Position numbers and translations under genes: made by a program. Below, piece after piece: positions 9,406-17,192 of a DNA stretch of 64,000 nucleotides (its first letter is position 1; each line of letters opens with the position of its first letter). This DNA comes from a virus. The stretch spans positions 51,615 through 115,614 of the IMG/VR virus record IMGVR_UViG_3300027963_000048. One strand, given 5' to 3'. The notes below the pieces were generated by a model. It worked only from the letters and a program-made list of their open reading frames with translations. It was not told the DNA's origin and made no database searches.

Positions 9406-10163
9406 AGCTTCCTCATATCATCGTGCGTTTCACCTTTATGTATATGGAGGTAGCCCCTATTGCATGTAAGTCCAAGTAGATGATTCATCGTAGTGCCAAC
9501 ATTAATGTAAGTGTTCTGTGGATTAACTTGATGTAGTCTATGAATGAGCATTTGAGTCAAGCTAGACGCTGAGAAGATGAAAAGATGATTCGTTATTTGA
9601 GACTCCTGCACCCATTGGGTCATTTCCTCAATAAGTGGCTGATCATTCACTATACAGTTAGTGCCTACTTTAAACCATTTCACAGGCTTAACTGTAGGAT
9701 GCAGATTGGCGCTGCCGTTAGCTATTAAAACTAACGTGGGATGTGCAAGGATCAACGGCAATATGTGGTCTAAAAAATACGGATAATTGCCATTTACAAG
9801 AAGATTAGCCCAAGTCCAATATTTAGTCTCTGCACACAAGGTATCGAAGAACATCCTGTTCTCGTGGCCCACGCAACATTTGCATGATATACCTTTATAG
9901 TACTCTGGCGCATCGTACTTAAATGAAGCTATCAACTTGTCGACTATCTGTCGGTGAGCCACCGGATCTACGTCTTTGTGATCCTCTGGAGCCCAGGCAG
10001 CATGATACCTCTGATCGCCAACTATCGACTCATCTGCGCTAAGCCTTAAACGCTTTCCTTGCATGATAAACATTTCGCCATCGGAGTAGCGCGTGAATGC
10101 AAAGTTTTCACCATTTAGCATCTTGGTATGCAAATGGGTCAAATCTGACCTAAATTCTTTCAT
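9393..10163 (-). CDS. GT-D-fold (DUF1792-like) glycosyltransferase
   Basis: 256 residues. Residues 20-32 read FAFTRYSDGEMFI, matching the R-(Y/F)-x-D-G-E signature of the DUF1792/GT-D group. LVLIANGSANL and IFSASSLTQMLIHRL fit later Rossmann-like segments. It sits inside the glycan operon and overlaps the DUF268 gene by 14 nt. Sugar and acceptor cannot be inferred. Confidence 0.55.
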   Translation of the reverse strand: MKEFRSDLTHLHTKMLNGENFAFTRYSDGEMFIMQGKRLRLSADESIVGDQRYHAAWAPEDHKDVDPVAHRQIVDKLIASFKYDAPEYYKGISCKCCVGHENRMFFDTLCAETKYWTWANLLVNGNYPYFLDHILPLILAHPTLVLIANGSANLHPTVKPVKWFKVGTNCIVNDQPLIEEMTQWVQESQITNHLFIFSASSLTQMLIHRLHQVNPQNTYINVGTTMNHLLGLTCNRGYLHIHKGETHDDMRKLCIW

Positions 10164-10854
10164 GGTGTTTACCGTTCATCAGTACCAGCACAGGTTGATA
10201 TGGCGTCATCTCCACCGTATTTATCGTCTGCTCCCACCAATTCGCCGTAAGGCCGAATTGATCCAGAATATTCCACCGTTCACATAATTTTATCAGCCTT
10301 TTTCCGTAGATGCGGTGCACGTTGAAAACTGTAAGATCCCTACCGACTGGAACAGCTAAAAAATGCAAACCATTGGGCCTAACTAGGTCTACCAATTTTG
10401 TCATAGTCTTTAAATCGCCGTTAGCATCAATAGGATCGCCATATCTTCCAAGGCCATCATGTTCCACGGAAGAGATATTAAGGCAAGCGTCGAAGCGTCG
10501 GTTTAGGCTTTCGGGCTTCACATACTTAATGGCCTCATTGACAAATGGCCGATCGCCATATTCTGAGACGGTGACAGTAGCTGCTCCAAATACAAGGCAG
10601 ATAGCCTCATACCATGGGTTAGCTGAACCTATTAGTAGAACATCCATGCCAACTATAGGGTACTGCCTTAGTGCTTGATAGAGCCATGCGTCAGTTTCGC
10701 CGTAATAATAAGTCGCTCCGGTTCGGACCGCATCCATGTATTCGATAAATCTGGCTGGTGTATAGTTTAATGAATGGTCTAGCTTAGAGTCATCCCTCAC
10801 GTTAAATGCTATAGGCTCATCTAGTTGAGCCAGATATTGGTTTAAAGCACTCAT
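10150..10854 (-). CDS. DUF268 (methyltransferase-like) protein
   Basis: 234 residues, first gene of the minus-strand glycan operon. DUF268 features: VLLIGSANPWYEAICLVFGAATVT, SISSVEHDGLGRYGDPI-like segment (here NISSVEHDG), GDLKTMTKLVDLVRPNG, FLAVPVGRD and NVHRIYGKR. The fold resembles SAM-dependent methyltransferases, but the activity of the family is not established. Confidence 0.75.
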   Translation of the reverse strand: MSALNQYLAQLDEPIAFNVRDDSKLDHSLNYTPARFIEYMDAVRTGATYYYGETDAWLYQALRQYPIVGMDVLLIGSANPWYEAICLVFGAATVTVSEYGDRPFVNEAIKYVKPESLNRRFDACLNISSVEHDGLGRYGDPIDANGDLKTMTKLVDLVRPNGLHFLAVPVGRDLTVFNVHRIYGKRLIKLCERWNILDQFGLTANWWEQTINTVEMTPYQPVLVLMNGKHHERI

Positions 10855-10904
10855 TGCGACACCTTTAGTATTCTCTGTACTATATAATTACCCAAAATTA
10901 AAGG
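10855..10904. promoter_or_regulatory. Divergent intergenic promoter region
   Basis: The only gap between the minus-strand glycan operon and the plus-strand sigma-like gene. TATATAATTA at 10881-10890 supplies a TATAAT -10 candidate on the plus strand and an AT-rich box on the minus strand. No convincing -35 is visible in either direction. Confidence 0.35.
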
Positions 10905-11474
10905 ATGGGAAATAGATTTAGCTCTCCTGACATTCCTTCAGTAGAATGCAACTATATTGAATCGATCTTAGTAAAGTTGGTACATTACATAAATAAAGCC
11001 CTTAAGGTATCGTATAGGCCATGCGACTTTTGGGGCTTTGCATGGACTTGCTACCACAAGTGCAAAGTATACGAGACTCATTGGCGCTATTATTTTTTTA
11101 TCAGCTTATATCGTATAATCTATCAATTTATTCTTAAGGAAAATCAGAACGTAGCCCTGAGACTTAGGGGCAAGGATCTAGTTGATAAACTGGAGGCTAC
11201 ACAAATGAACACTTTAAACACCGCATGGCACAACTTCCTTAAAACAAACGGTGGAATAGAGCACGTTGTAGAAGTCTTGCTGTTTGACCAGCCAAAAGCC
11301 CAACGTCAAATGATAATAGATCACTACGTGAATGGAATGACGACTGAAGAAATCGGTAAGGCGTATGGGATTACCAAAAACAGAGTTAGACAGTTAATGA
11401 AAGCGAATTTAGCACTGCTTAAGGAATTCTTATATTATGTTAAGGATCTAGGTGAATTTTTATCTGAATTATAG
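10905..11474 (+). CDS. Sigma-70-like transcription factor (region 4)
   Basis: 189 residues. The C-terminal part (about 130-175) reads RQMIIDHYVNGMTTEEIG followed by ITKNRVRQLMKANLALLKEF, a sigma region 4 helix-turn-helix. Residues 40-80, with WGFAWTCYHK and aromatic-rich helices, resemble a degenerate region 2. A strong GGAGG precedes an in-frame ATG at 11205, so a 90-residue region-4-only product is an alternative. It may redirect host RNA polymerase to phage promoters, perhaps those of the module array (inference). Confidence 0.7.
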   Translation: MGNRFSSPDIPSVECNYIESILVKLVHYINKALKVSYRPCDFWGFAWTCYHKCKVYETHWRYYFFISLYRIIYQFILKENQNVALRLRGKDLVDKLEATQMNTLNTAWHNFLKTNGGIEHVVEVLLFDQPKAQRQMIIDHYVNGMTTEEIGKAYGITKNRVRQLMKANLALLKEFLYYVKDLGEFLSEL

Positions 11475-11852
11475 GACTCTTGCACCGAAGAAGCAAGGCC
11501 CCTCAGCTCCGAGCCAATCGTATAATCTATCGCCTGGTTCGAACGACATTGTTGTTCTGCTGCCATCTATCAATTGGAGATGGATGACCCCATTGTCATA
11601 CACCTTTTTAAACCTACGCATTCTGACGCCTTCTACTGACGGTCTCCGAGAGGCATCGCTCAAATAAAGTCTCAGACTAGCATATTCTGGTATAGTGCTG
11701 CCAAAGAACACCTTCACTCCTAAACTGCATAGCTTGTTGCAGCTGGCGAGTTCACCGTCAGGGAAGATAAAATCAAAACCAAAGTAATTGATATTACCTA
11801 TTACAGCGTCAAATTGTGGCGCTCTTTGGCAGTTCATAGGAATCTCGCGCAT
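11469..11852 (-). CDS. Hypothetical protein
   Basis: 127 residues with a GAGAGGAAG ribosome binding site. No family recognised. Contains FGFDFIFPDGELASCNKL and a C-terminal DWLGAEGPCFFGARVL. Its stop overlaps the end of the sigma-like gene by 6 nt in convergent orientation. Confidence 0.7.
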   Translation of the reverse strand: MREIPMNCQRAPQFDAVIGNINYFGFDFIFPDGELASCNKLCSLGVKVFFGSTIPEYASLRLYLSDASRRPSVEGVRMRRFKKVYDNGVIHLQLIDGSRTTMSFEPGDRLYDWLGAEGPCFFGARVL

Positions 11853-11870
11853 AGCTTCCTCTCTATGACG

Positions 11871-11909
11871 TGTATAAACAAAAACGCCCAGGATTATACA
11901 CCCTGGGCG
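11871..11909 (-). terminator. Rho-independent terminator
   Basis: Stem CGCCCAGG (11885-11892) and CCTGGGCG (11902-11909) with a 9-nt loop. Read on the minus strand it is followed by TTTTTGTTTA, so it ends transcription of the gene at 11917-12168. Confidence 0.8.
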
Positions 11910-11916
11910 ACGTCAT

Positions 11917-12168
11917 TTAATCGGCGTGAATCATATCAACTTGGTTGTCATTAACGCTAGCGAAATAACTACCTACCATCGTGCTACCGTAGGTGTTGGA
12001 TTTGAAGACGTTAATGCGATAATAGCGTCCGAATAAATGATGGCACAAGGATTTATCGAAAATCGGCTTATCAACCTTGGTCCAGAGTGACTCGACTATG
12101 TCGTCAACCGACACCTTGACTTTTATTTCTTTTTCTTTAGCCATGTTCGAACTCAATATCTCAGCCAT
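11917..12168 (-). CDS. Hypothetical small protein
   Basis: 83 residues from ATG 12168, chosen because GGGGAG lies 5 nt upstream; an ATG at 12189 would add seven residues. The charged KEKEIKVKV stretch is followed by a mixed domain. No family recognised. Confidence 0.65.
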   Translation of the reverse strand: MAEILSSNMAKEKEIKVKVSVDDIVESLWTKVDKPIFDKSLCHHLFGRYYRINVFKSNTYGSTMVGSYFASVNDNQVDMIHAD

Positions 12169-12215
12169 GATACTCCCCCTATATTCCACTCTGAACCCAA
12201 CTACATGTGGCAGTA

Positions 12216-12461
12216 TTATTGATCCTTGAGTATGGGCAACTTACGTCTCCTGTATTCCCTGACAAGTGCTAGATACATCGGATTTGGATCGCTGTCATAA
12301 TACATATCATCTGCACTAGGCCCGCTGCATCCATAGTGTATCTCATCATCGCCGTCTCTTTTTAATTTAGCAATGATGTTAGCAAGATGATCGTCCCCTA
12401 TCTCTCCAAGAGCTAGAGTGTGACCGTCTTTGGTCCTCCAACGCAGGTTATAACGTGGCAT
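12216..12461 (-). CDS. Hypothetical small protein
   Basis: 81 residues, opening MPRYNLRWRTKDGHTLALGEI with a beta-strand-rich look and ending in a basic helix REYRRRKLPIL. Its start overlaps the stop of the gene at 12461-12643, implying translational coupling. Confidence 0.6.
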   Translation of the reverse strand: MPRYNLRWRTKDGHTLALGEIGDDHLANIIAKLKRDGDDEIHYGCSGPSADDMYYDSDPNPMYLALVREYRRRKLPILKDQ

Positions 12462-12643
12462 CACACTAATTCCCGTTCGTAGCTGATGGGGGTAATGGTG
12501 TAGAGCATTATAGCTTTGCCTGTGGTATCGTAACCTACTATCTCGTTTTTACCATACTTCTCACCAACCTTTACACAATGCTCTTTGCTACCTTTATCAA
12601 TGATGCGATTGCCGTAGTCTCGTATCTCGTAACTCTTTTTCAT
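12461..12643 (-). CDS. Hypothetical small protein
   Basis: 60 residues, AAAGGTGG ribosome binding site. Sequence MKKSYEIRDYGNRIIDKGSK then IVGYDTTGKAIMLYTI suggests a small beta-rich fold. Function unknown. Confidence 0.6.
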   Translation of the reverse strand: MKKSYEIRDYGNRIIDKGSKEHCVKVGEKYGKNEIVGYDTTGKAIMLYTITPISYERELV

Positions 12644-12669
12644 AAATCCACCTTTCTACTAACAGGGGT

Positions 12670-12936
12670 TTAAAGGTAAATGAATTCTAACAATTCAATA
12701 CCGCACTTGACAATCGTCGCTCTATTAATGCCGGTGCTCATGAATGGCAAACCCGGGAAAGCAGTCCGAGCAGCCTCGATCGCTTCCATTACGTGACTGT
12801 AGCGAGTACCGGTGTAATCCAGTCCACATTCGCTTGCTAAGCCCCACAGATAGTCACCTTCATCTCTGTAGAGCATAATCGCATCATTCACCACTTGCAT
12901 TATAGTAGCCTTCCTAGCATCAAGTTGCTCTTCCAA
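12670..12936 (-). CDS. Hypothetical small protein
   Basis: 88 residues, mostly helical, acidic N-terminal half (LYRDEGDYLWGLASECGLDY) and hydrophobic C-terminus. Follows the DUF5672 gene by 9 nt in the same direction. Confidence 0.6.
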   Translation of the reverse strand: MEEQLDARKATIMQVVNDAIMLYRDEGDYLWGLASECGLDYTGTRYSHVMEAIEAARTAFPGLPFMSTGINRATIVKCGIELLEFIYL

Positions 12937-12945
12937 TACGGTGTC

Positions 12946-13668
12946 TTAAGAAAGAACTAATCCGTAGATTGATTTTAAAGCATCAAAATGTCGCGCACCG
13001 TGAAAGCCAAACTTGTTTCTAATCTCGTTATCACAATCAGGTAAATGCGCCTCCATCGAAAATTTAGCAGCGATCTCAAGCGGCGCAAATTTTATCCCGT
13101 GTTTCAAAAAGATAGGCTTGTCTATCAGACAAATATGCCAGTCTTCATTGCCGTAGACGTGCGCTTCTGGCTCCGATTGATGATGGCTGATCCTTTTAAC
13201 AGAAGGCTCCACGGCATCTGCGACCTTGCGGCCGTTGTATACCACGTTACAGGCGTCAATCAATTTTCTACTACGCAAGCTAAACCCACCATTGCCAACC
13301 CTGCATTCAGGACGTTGCGTCGAGTCGACGCTCCACGGAGCACCGATATAATCGTAATTCCAGAATCTATCATCCCAATTTTGCGTATTCAATATAAACC
13401 CGTCATGCTGAATCACTAAAGCATAATCAGTATCAACGTACTGGTGTAACTTTTTGCTTAATAGGTAGCTGTATTCGTGAATGTCGAATGGATCCATCTT
13501 ACGGTAGCCGAATCTGCCGTCACCATGTTGGTAACCTGACAAAAATTCGATCTTGGCGAAGTCGGCCTTAGAAGTACACTGCTCGATGGCGAACGCTGAC
13601 TGCCGGTAGGATAATTCATCGCTACGGCCGTCAGCCAAAAACAAGGTCACATTTTTTAAGTTTAACAT
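12946..13668 (-). CDS. DUF5672-like putative glycosyltransferase
   Basis: 240 residues from ATG 13668 (GTG 13680 also possible). Family features: ALVIQHDGFILNTQNWDDRFW, YDYIGAPW, VGNGGFSLRSRKL and EDWHICLI, matching DUF5672 glycosyltransferase-like proteins. It lies apart from the main glycan operon but probably serves the same surface-modification theme. Confidence 0.75.
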   Translation of the reverse strand: MLNLKNVTLFLADGRSDELSYRQSAFAIEQCTSKADFAKIEFLSGYQHGDGRFGYRKMDPFDIHEYSYLLSKKLHQYVDTDYALVIQHDGFILNTQNWDDRFWNYDYIGAPWSVDSTQRPECRVGNGGFSLRSRKLIDACNVVYNGRKVADAVEPSVKRISHHQSEPEAHVYGNEDWHICLIDKPIFLKHGIKFAPLEIAAKFSMEAHLPDCDNEIRNKFGFHGARHFDALKSIYGLVLS

Positions 13669-13726
13669 ATAGCACCCCACTTAACGTATGTATTTGAGAT
13701 TTTTTCCAAACCTACAGGAGGAATCG

Positions 13727-14173
13727 ATGGTTGTATTCATGTGTTTAGCGATCATAGGCAGCGATCTATATTCAGCTATAAGGAACAAGGATGTCTTACC
13801 CACAAGAGATGAAATTCGCATTATGAGAGACACAAACGAGGTAAGACGTGAACATGGTCTCAAGCCAGTCCGATTTGACCTACGTCTCTGCGCAGCAGCG
13901 AGGATGCACGCTAATAACATGGCCAGAGTGCGACGCATGAGCCATTACCTTCTTGGTGGGAACCCGGGCACCAGAGCCGCCAGCCACGGTTATACACATA
14001 TGGTTGGTGAGAATATTGCGTACGGTTACGTGCCAACTGAAGTGGTGCGTAACTCATGGATGCCGTCACCATCACATAGGCAAAATATATTAGACCCTGA
14101 CTGGACGACAATAGGTACTGGCCTTGGCGCAAACGGGGTCTGGTATCTCTGCCAAGTATTCGGTAAGGAATAG
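13727..14173 (+). CDS. Secreted CAP-domain (SCP/PR1-like) protein
   Basis: 148 residues from ATG 13727, which has AGGAGG 6 nt upstream. The first 17 residues (MVVFMCLAIIGSDLYSA) look like a signal peptide. CAP motifs: LRLCAAARMHANNMAR (His), GENIAYG (Glu), SPSHRQNIL (His) and IGTGLG. Exported CAP proteins are found in bacteria and some large phages; a role on the cell surface during infection or release is possible but unproven. Confidence 0.85.
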   Translation: MVVFMCLAIIGSDLYSAIRNKDVLPTRDEIRIMRDTNEVRREHGLKPVRFDLRLCAAARMHANNMARVRRMSHYLLGGNPGTRAASHGYTHMVGENIAYGYVPTEVVRNSWMPSPSHRQNILDPDWTTIGTGLGANGVWYLCQVFGKE

Positions 14174-14177
14174 AAAT

Positions 14178-14197
14178 GGGGGGCTAGGTAGCCCCCC
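14178..14197. terminator. Bidirectional terminator
   Basis: GGGGGGCTA (14178-14186) pairs with TAGCCCCCC (14189-14197), followed by a T-rich TCTTATTCTT. It lies between the convergent CAP gene and the gene at 14206. Confidence 0.75.
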
Positions 14198-14205
14198 TCT
14201 TATTC

Positions 14206-14538
14206 TTACTGATACCGCACGCAAGCATAAAACTTGCCATCTGATCCCACCGCTACACCTATCTCAGCAGGAACACGTTTCCCCCAGTAGCAGCAGTTAG
14301 AAACCGCCTCATCCGAGGTATTTCCACGACCCACCCCTTCGAATCCAGCAAACCCGCCACAATGCCCCAGGCGGCACCGAGCTGCTTGCATCAGAGCGAC
14401 ACCTTGAGCGGTTGAGTTATCGCCACCTTCATCAGCAGTGCTGACGGCGCGATGACGTAACAACCGTGGCCGAGCCTGTATACTGTCGGCGCACAATGTG
14501 AAAATAACACTAATTAACAAGATATTCCTTAATTTCAA
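14206..14538 (-). CDS. Exported Cys-rich small protein
   Basis: 110 residues. Signal peptide MKLRNILLISVIFTLCADSIQA, then a mature part rich in Cys and Gly: RCRLGHCGGFAGFEGVG, NCCYWGKR and FYACVRYQ. The spaced cysteines suggest disulfides outside the cytoplasm. No function assigned. Confidence 0.7.
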   Translation of the reverse strand: MKLRNILLISVIFTLCADSIQARPRLLRHRAVSTADEGGDNSTAQGVALMQAARCRLGHCGGFAGFEGVGRGNTSDEAVSNCCYWGKRVPAEIGVAVGSDGKFYACVRYQ

Positions 14539-14551
14539 GTTACTGCTCCAT

Positions 14552-14812
14552 TTAGACTATCGGGACGCTCGTCTTACCGTCCAGCTTAGACGGCTTAGAC
14601 TTAAATTGCTTGACCTCGTGAACAATTACAACTTTTAAACTCGGATATTTAACTTGCAAGCATCTTGCATCCTCCTTCAAAGAATCCAGCTGACTAACGT
14701 CCACTTTCTTTAGGCTATGTGGCCCAAGCGTGACATAGTATGGGGTGTCGCTTAAAGCAACTTGATTACCTATCCAGTAATGATCGATATAGTTAGCCAC
14801 TAATAGCTCCAA
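14552..14812 (-). CDS. Hypothetical small protein
   Basis: 86 residues, VVIVHEVKQFKSKPSKLDGKTSVPIV at the end split between a hydrophobic strand and a basic tail. Lies between two exported proteins; no signal peptide is visible. Confidence 0.55.
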   Translation of the reverse strand: MELLVANYIDHYWIGNQVALSDTPYYVTLGPHSLKKVDVSQLDSLKEDARCLQVKYPSLKVVIVHEVKQFKSKPSKLDGKTSVPIV

Positions 14813-14817
14813 TTATA

Positions 14818-14848
14818 TGTGCGCCGAATCGGTTAGACTCGACGCACA
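14818..14848 (-). terminator. Terminator-like hairpin
   Basis: TGTGCG (14818-14823) and CGCACA (14843-14848) form the base of a longer imperfect stem just downstream of the lipoprotein gene. No long U-tract follows on the minus strand. Confidence 0.45.
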
Positions 14849-14859
14849 ACTTATATATC

Positions 14860-15147
14860 CTAAGTGCCACGTGGTGCTGGACTTGCGCCAGTCGGCTTCA
14901 CCGTAGGCAATGGTGACGGAGTACCAAGTGACGGTGCCTGTGGCTGGCTAAAAACCGGTGGCGGAACTGTCTCCGCTGGTGCGGCGGGAACCGGCGCCGC
15001 AGGGTACACAGGAGGAAAATTAGGCGTCGGAATGATCGCCCCAGGAGGTGGTGGGCCCATGCTACTATCCCAAACCCGCGGTGGATTGTTATATTTGTTA
15101 ATGCAACCAACCAAAGAACACAAGGCTAAACCAGCTAACATTCGCAT
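14860..15147 (-). CDS. Proline-rich lipoprotein
   Basis: 95 residues. N-terminus MRMLAGLALCSLVGC ends in a lipobox (LVGC), then an almost pure Pro/Ala/Thr mature region (PPPPGAIIPTPNFPPVYP). Size and Pro content resemble outer-membrane spanin subunits (Rz1), but no partner inner spanin is recognised beside it, so this is only one option. A lipoprotein of this type would fit a diderm host. Confidence 0.65.
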   Translation of the reverse strand: MRMLAGLALCSLVGCINKYNNPPRVWDSSMGPPPPGAIIPTPNFPPVYPAAPVPAAPAETVPPPVFSQPQAPSLGTPSPLPTVKPTGASPAPRGT

Positions 15148-15239
15148 TTCTCATACCCTTGTTAAAGTTAACACTTCCATGTGGGTCAGTTCCTTACAGT
15201 GACCTGTGACATTGTTAAGCCACAAGAAAAATCTACTGT

Positions 15240-16040
15240 ATGAAGCTACAATACATTCTTGAAGCAGGTCACTGGGAAATCGCTCCCGGTAATTATCCCA
15301 ATTGTATTACCAAGCAGAAAAAAGGGAGGATGTCTCTCCTTGTGCATCCTAAGGATCGAGATAAGTTTATTAATTGGGGACGAAAGTCTAAGAATTCATT
15401 AAATGAAGACATTTATCCTAATAGGACAGCAGTAGTTTACCATAGAACCAAACCTGAAAATCTCGAAGCTATATTATCGAAATCATGGGATACAGGCGGC
15501 GGCACAGGTTTTGGTGCAGGGTTATACGCTACCTTATTCATCGATGATCAATTCGAGTCTATGATGGACAGAACATATGGATCCATGATATTGAAACTCA
15601 AAGTGACTGGCCTTGACAAATACTTGATAACTCCTCTGGGCGTCGCAAAGAAAATTCTGGGCACAGATTACAGTATCAGTTCGCAATTGGAGCGGCTTAA
15701 CGCCACCGATCTGTTTACGCCGGAGTCAATACAGCAATTTGATCGATTGATGTCTCGTCATTCAAGTAATCTGGGACAAGTCATATACGATACTAACCCT
15801 AAAATTCAAACTAAGGTCAGAGGGATGATATATCAAGCATTTGAAGGGTATTGCTTAGTCAAGTATCATCCTATCGAAGATGGCAGCGTTACTTTATTGG
15901 GTTACGCCGAAGCATACTGCGATAATCAAAGAAAATATGATGCTATAAAATCTAACCAGGTCGGCGCTTGGATTACGTCTACTGACAAGGCAGCTTTAAA
16001 ATCATTATTCAGGGCTAAAAGCAAAAGCACGTCCGTTTAA
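15240..16040 (+). CDS. Putative ADP-ribosyltransferase-like protein with capsid-targeting-like N-terminus
   Basis: 266 residues. Starts MKLQYILEAG, the same signature as the genes at 572 and 2157. Residues 66-98 read VVYHRTKPENLEAILS, then GTGFGAGLYATLF. This arrangement is like the His-Thr and G-x-G-L-Y segments of the ADP-ribosyltransferase fold. A catalytic Glu cannot be assigned with confidence. T4 Alt is a precedent for a packaged, injected ADP-ribosyltransferase. Alternative: an unrelated phage protein with a similar beta-alpha-beta start. Confidence 0.5.
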   Translation: MKLQYILEAGHWEIAPGNYPNCITKQKKGRMSLLVHPKDRDKFINWGRKSKNSLNEDIYPNRTAVVYHRTKPENLEAILSKSWDTGGGTGFGAGLYATLFIDDQFESMMDRTYGSMILKLKVTGLDKYLITPLGVAKKILGTDYSISSQLERLNATDLFTPESIQQFDRLMSRHSSNLGQVIYDTNPKIQTKVRGMIYQAFEGYCLVKYHPIEDGSVTLLGYAEAYCDNQRKYDAIKSNQVGAWITSTDKAALKSLFRAKSKSTSV

Positions 16041-16226
16041 TTGGTCCCTATTATTAGCCCCATCAGGTTTAAAGATGCAGCGAACGATCATTTTGCAACT
16101 GGTGCATTAGACCAGTGTCCGGTAATGAAGAAGAAGTATTAATAAAATGTGTCAGTGGATGGCCTGCTGATCGAAAGGTTTCGTGAGCCAACACCTCAAG
16201 AACTTTACTTTTAGAGAGGGGAAACG

Positions 16227-16571
16227 ATGATAATAACTTTTTGGAGATGGCTGATAGACCTATTGGTTGTGTATTATAACACCAAGCCGCCCCAGCCGCC
16301 CCGCAAATACCCACCCATGCCCAAATGTGTCGAGCCCGGGCAAGGCGTTCGTGGCGAGACCTTGGGGCCAAGGGAAACAATCAACCCACCCAAGGGAGGG
16401 AGCGGCACGGCTCACCTTTCCCTTGGCAGAGCGCACATTGACAGCCTTAGAAAGGGAGAGGGCCGACATTGTGGCGTACAAGGCCATCTGCACGGATCCT
16501 TTTGTCCGGGAGGTTTTACGGAGGTTTCTGGGAGCGCACAGTTCCACCGAGGGCTTGATCAAGTGCAATAA
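16227..16571 (+). CDS. Small membrane-anchored protein, possible frameshift
   Basis: GAGGGG precedes the ATG. The first 20 residues (MIITFWRWLIDLLVVYYNTK) look like a membrane anchor, then a Pro-rich stretch. The second half is compositionally odd, while another frame (16408-16584) reads AERTLTALERERADIV and EVLRRFLGAHSSTEGL, ending in CNNC, and looks more protein-like. Either a +1 shift joins them, or one frame is spurious. The region is GC-richer than its surroundings. Confidence 0.4.
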   Translation: MIITFWRWLIDLLVVYYNTKPPQPPRKYPPMPKCVEPGQGVRGETLGPRETINPPKGGSGTAHLSLGRAHIDSLRKGEGRHCGVQGHLHGSFCPGGFTEVSGSAQFHRGLDQVQ

Positions 16572-16613
16572 CTGTCGCCTGTAGGTAGTAGTCATTCCAG
16601 CCAGGTCGCTATC

Positions 16614-17150
16614 ATGGCAAAGCTTAAATTACCAGACGCAGATAAATATATCTTCGATTTCGATTATACGTTATTCAAGACCGTCGAAACAGTACTGATC
16701 AGTAGTCCACGTGGCACTCGGCGGTTGGGTGATAAGACCTATTGCGAAGTGACATCGCCGCAATTCGCAAATTATGTCATGGCACCCGATGAGTCATTTG
16801 ATGACAATAGTTTTATTAACTTTAGATCGGTGGACTTCACCAAGGCAACACCAATACAAGACGTACTTGACTTCTACGAGCAAATCAACAACAAGCTCAT
16901 CCTAAGTGCCAGACCGCATAAAGCGGCAGACGACATTCGAAAGCGTCTAGGAAAAGACACTGAATTCATAGGGCTAGGTCATAGTGATGCTTTAATGAAG
17001 ATGAACATTATTAAACATTATAATAAGCCACTAGTTTTCGAAGATTCTAGTAAATTAGTGGCCAAATTAATCTCCGATAAGATCAATTGCATTCATGTCA
17101 TCCACGAGTCTAAAGATGTGTACCATTTAAGACTATATCAATTCAATTAG
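16614..17150 (+). CDS. HAD-superfamily hydrolase
   Basis: 178 residues. HAD motif I DFDYTLF near residue 16, motif II KLILSARP, motif III Lys in the following helix, and motif IV VFEDSS. A phosphatase is expected; the short cap (about residues 35-75) gives no clue to substrate. Large phages often carry HAD phosphatases of the polynucleotide kinase-phosphatase or nucleotide type. Confidence 0.8.
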   Translation: MAKLKLPDADKYIFDFDYTLFKTVETVLISSPRGTRRLGDKTYCEVTSPQFANYVMAPDESFDDNSFINFRSVDFTKATPIQDVLDFYEQINNKLILSARPHKAADDIRKRLGKDTEFIGLGHSDALMKMNIIKHYNKPLVFEDSSKLVAKLISDKINCIHVIHESKDVYHLRLYQFN

Positions 17151-17192
17151 CCAATTGTTTAAATGGACCACACCTGCCGCCAAATCTATCTT

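Noticed and set aside
14864-15202. 112-codon plus-strand frame
   Set aside because: Gly-rich antisense of the proline-rich lipoprotein gene.
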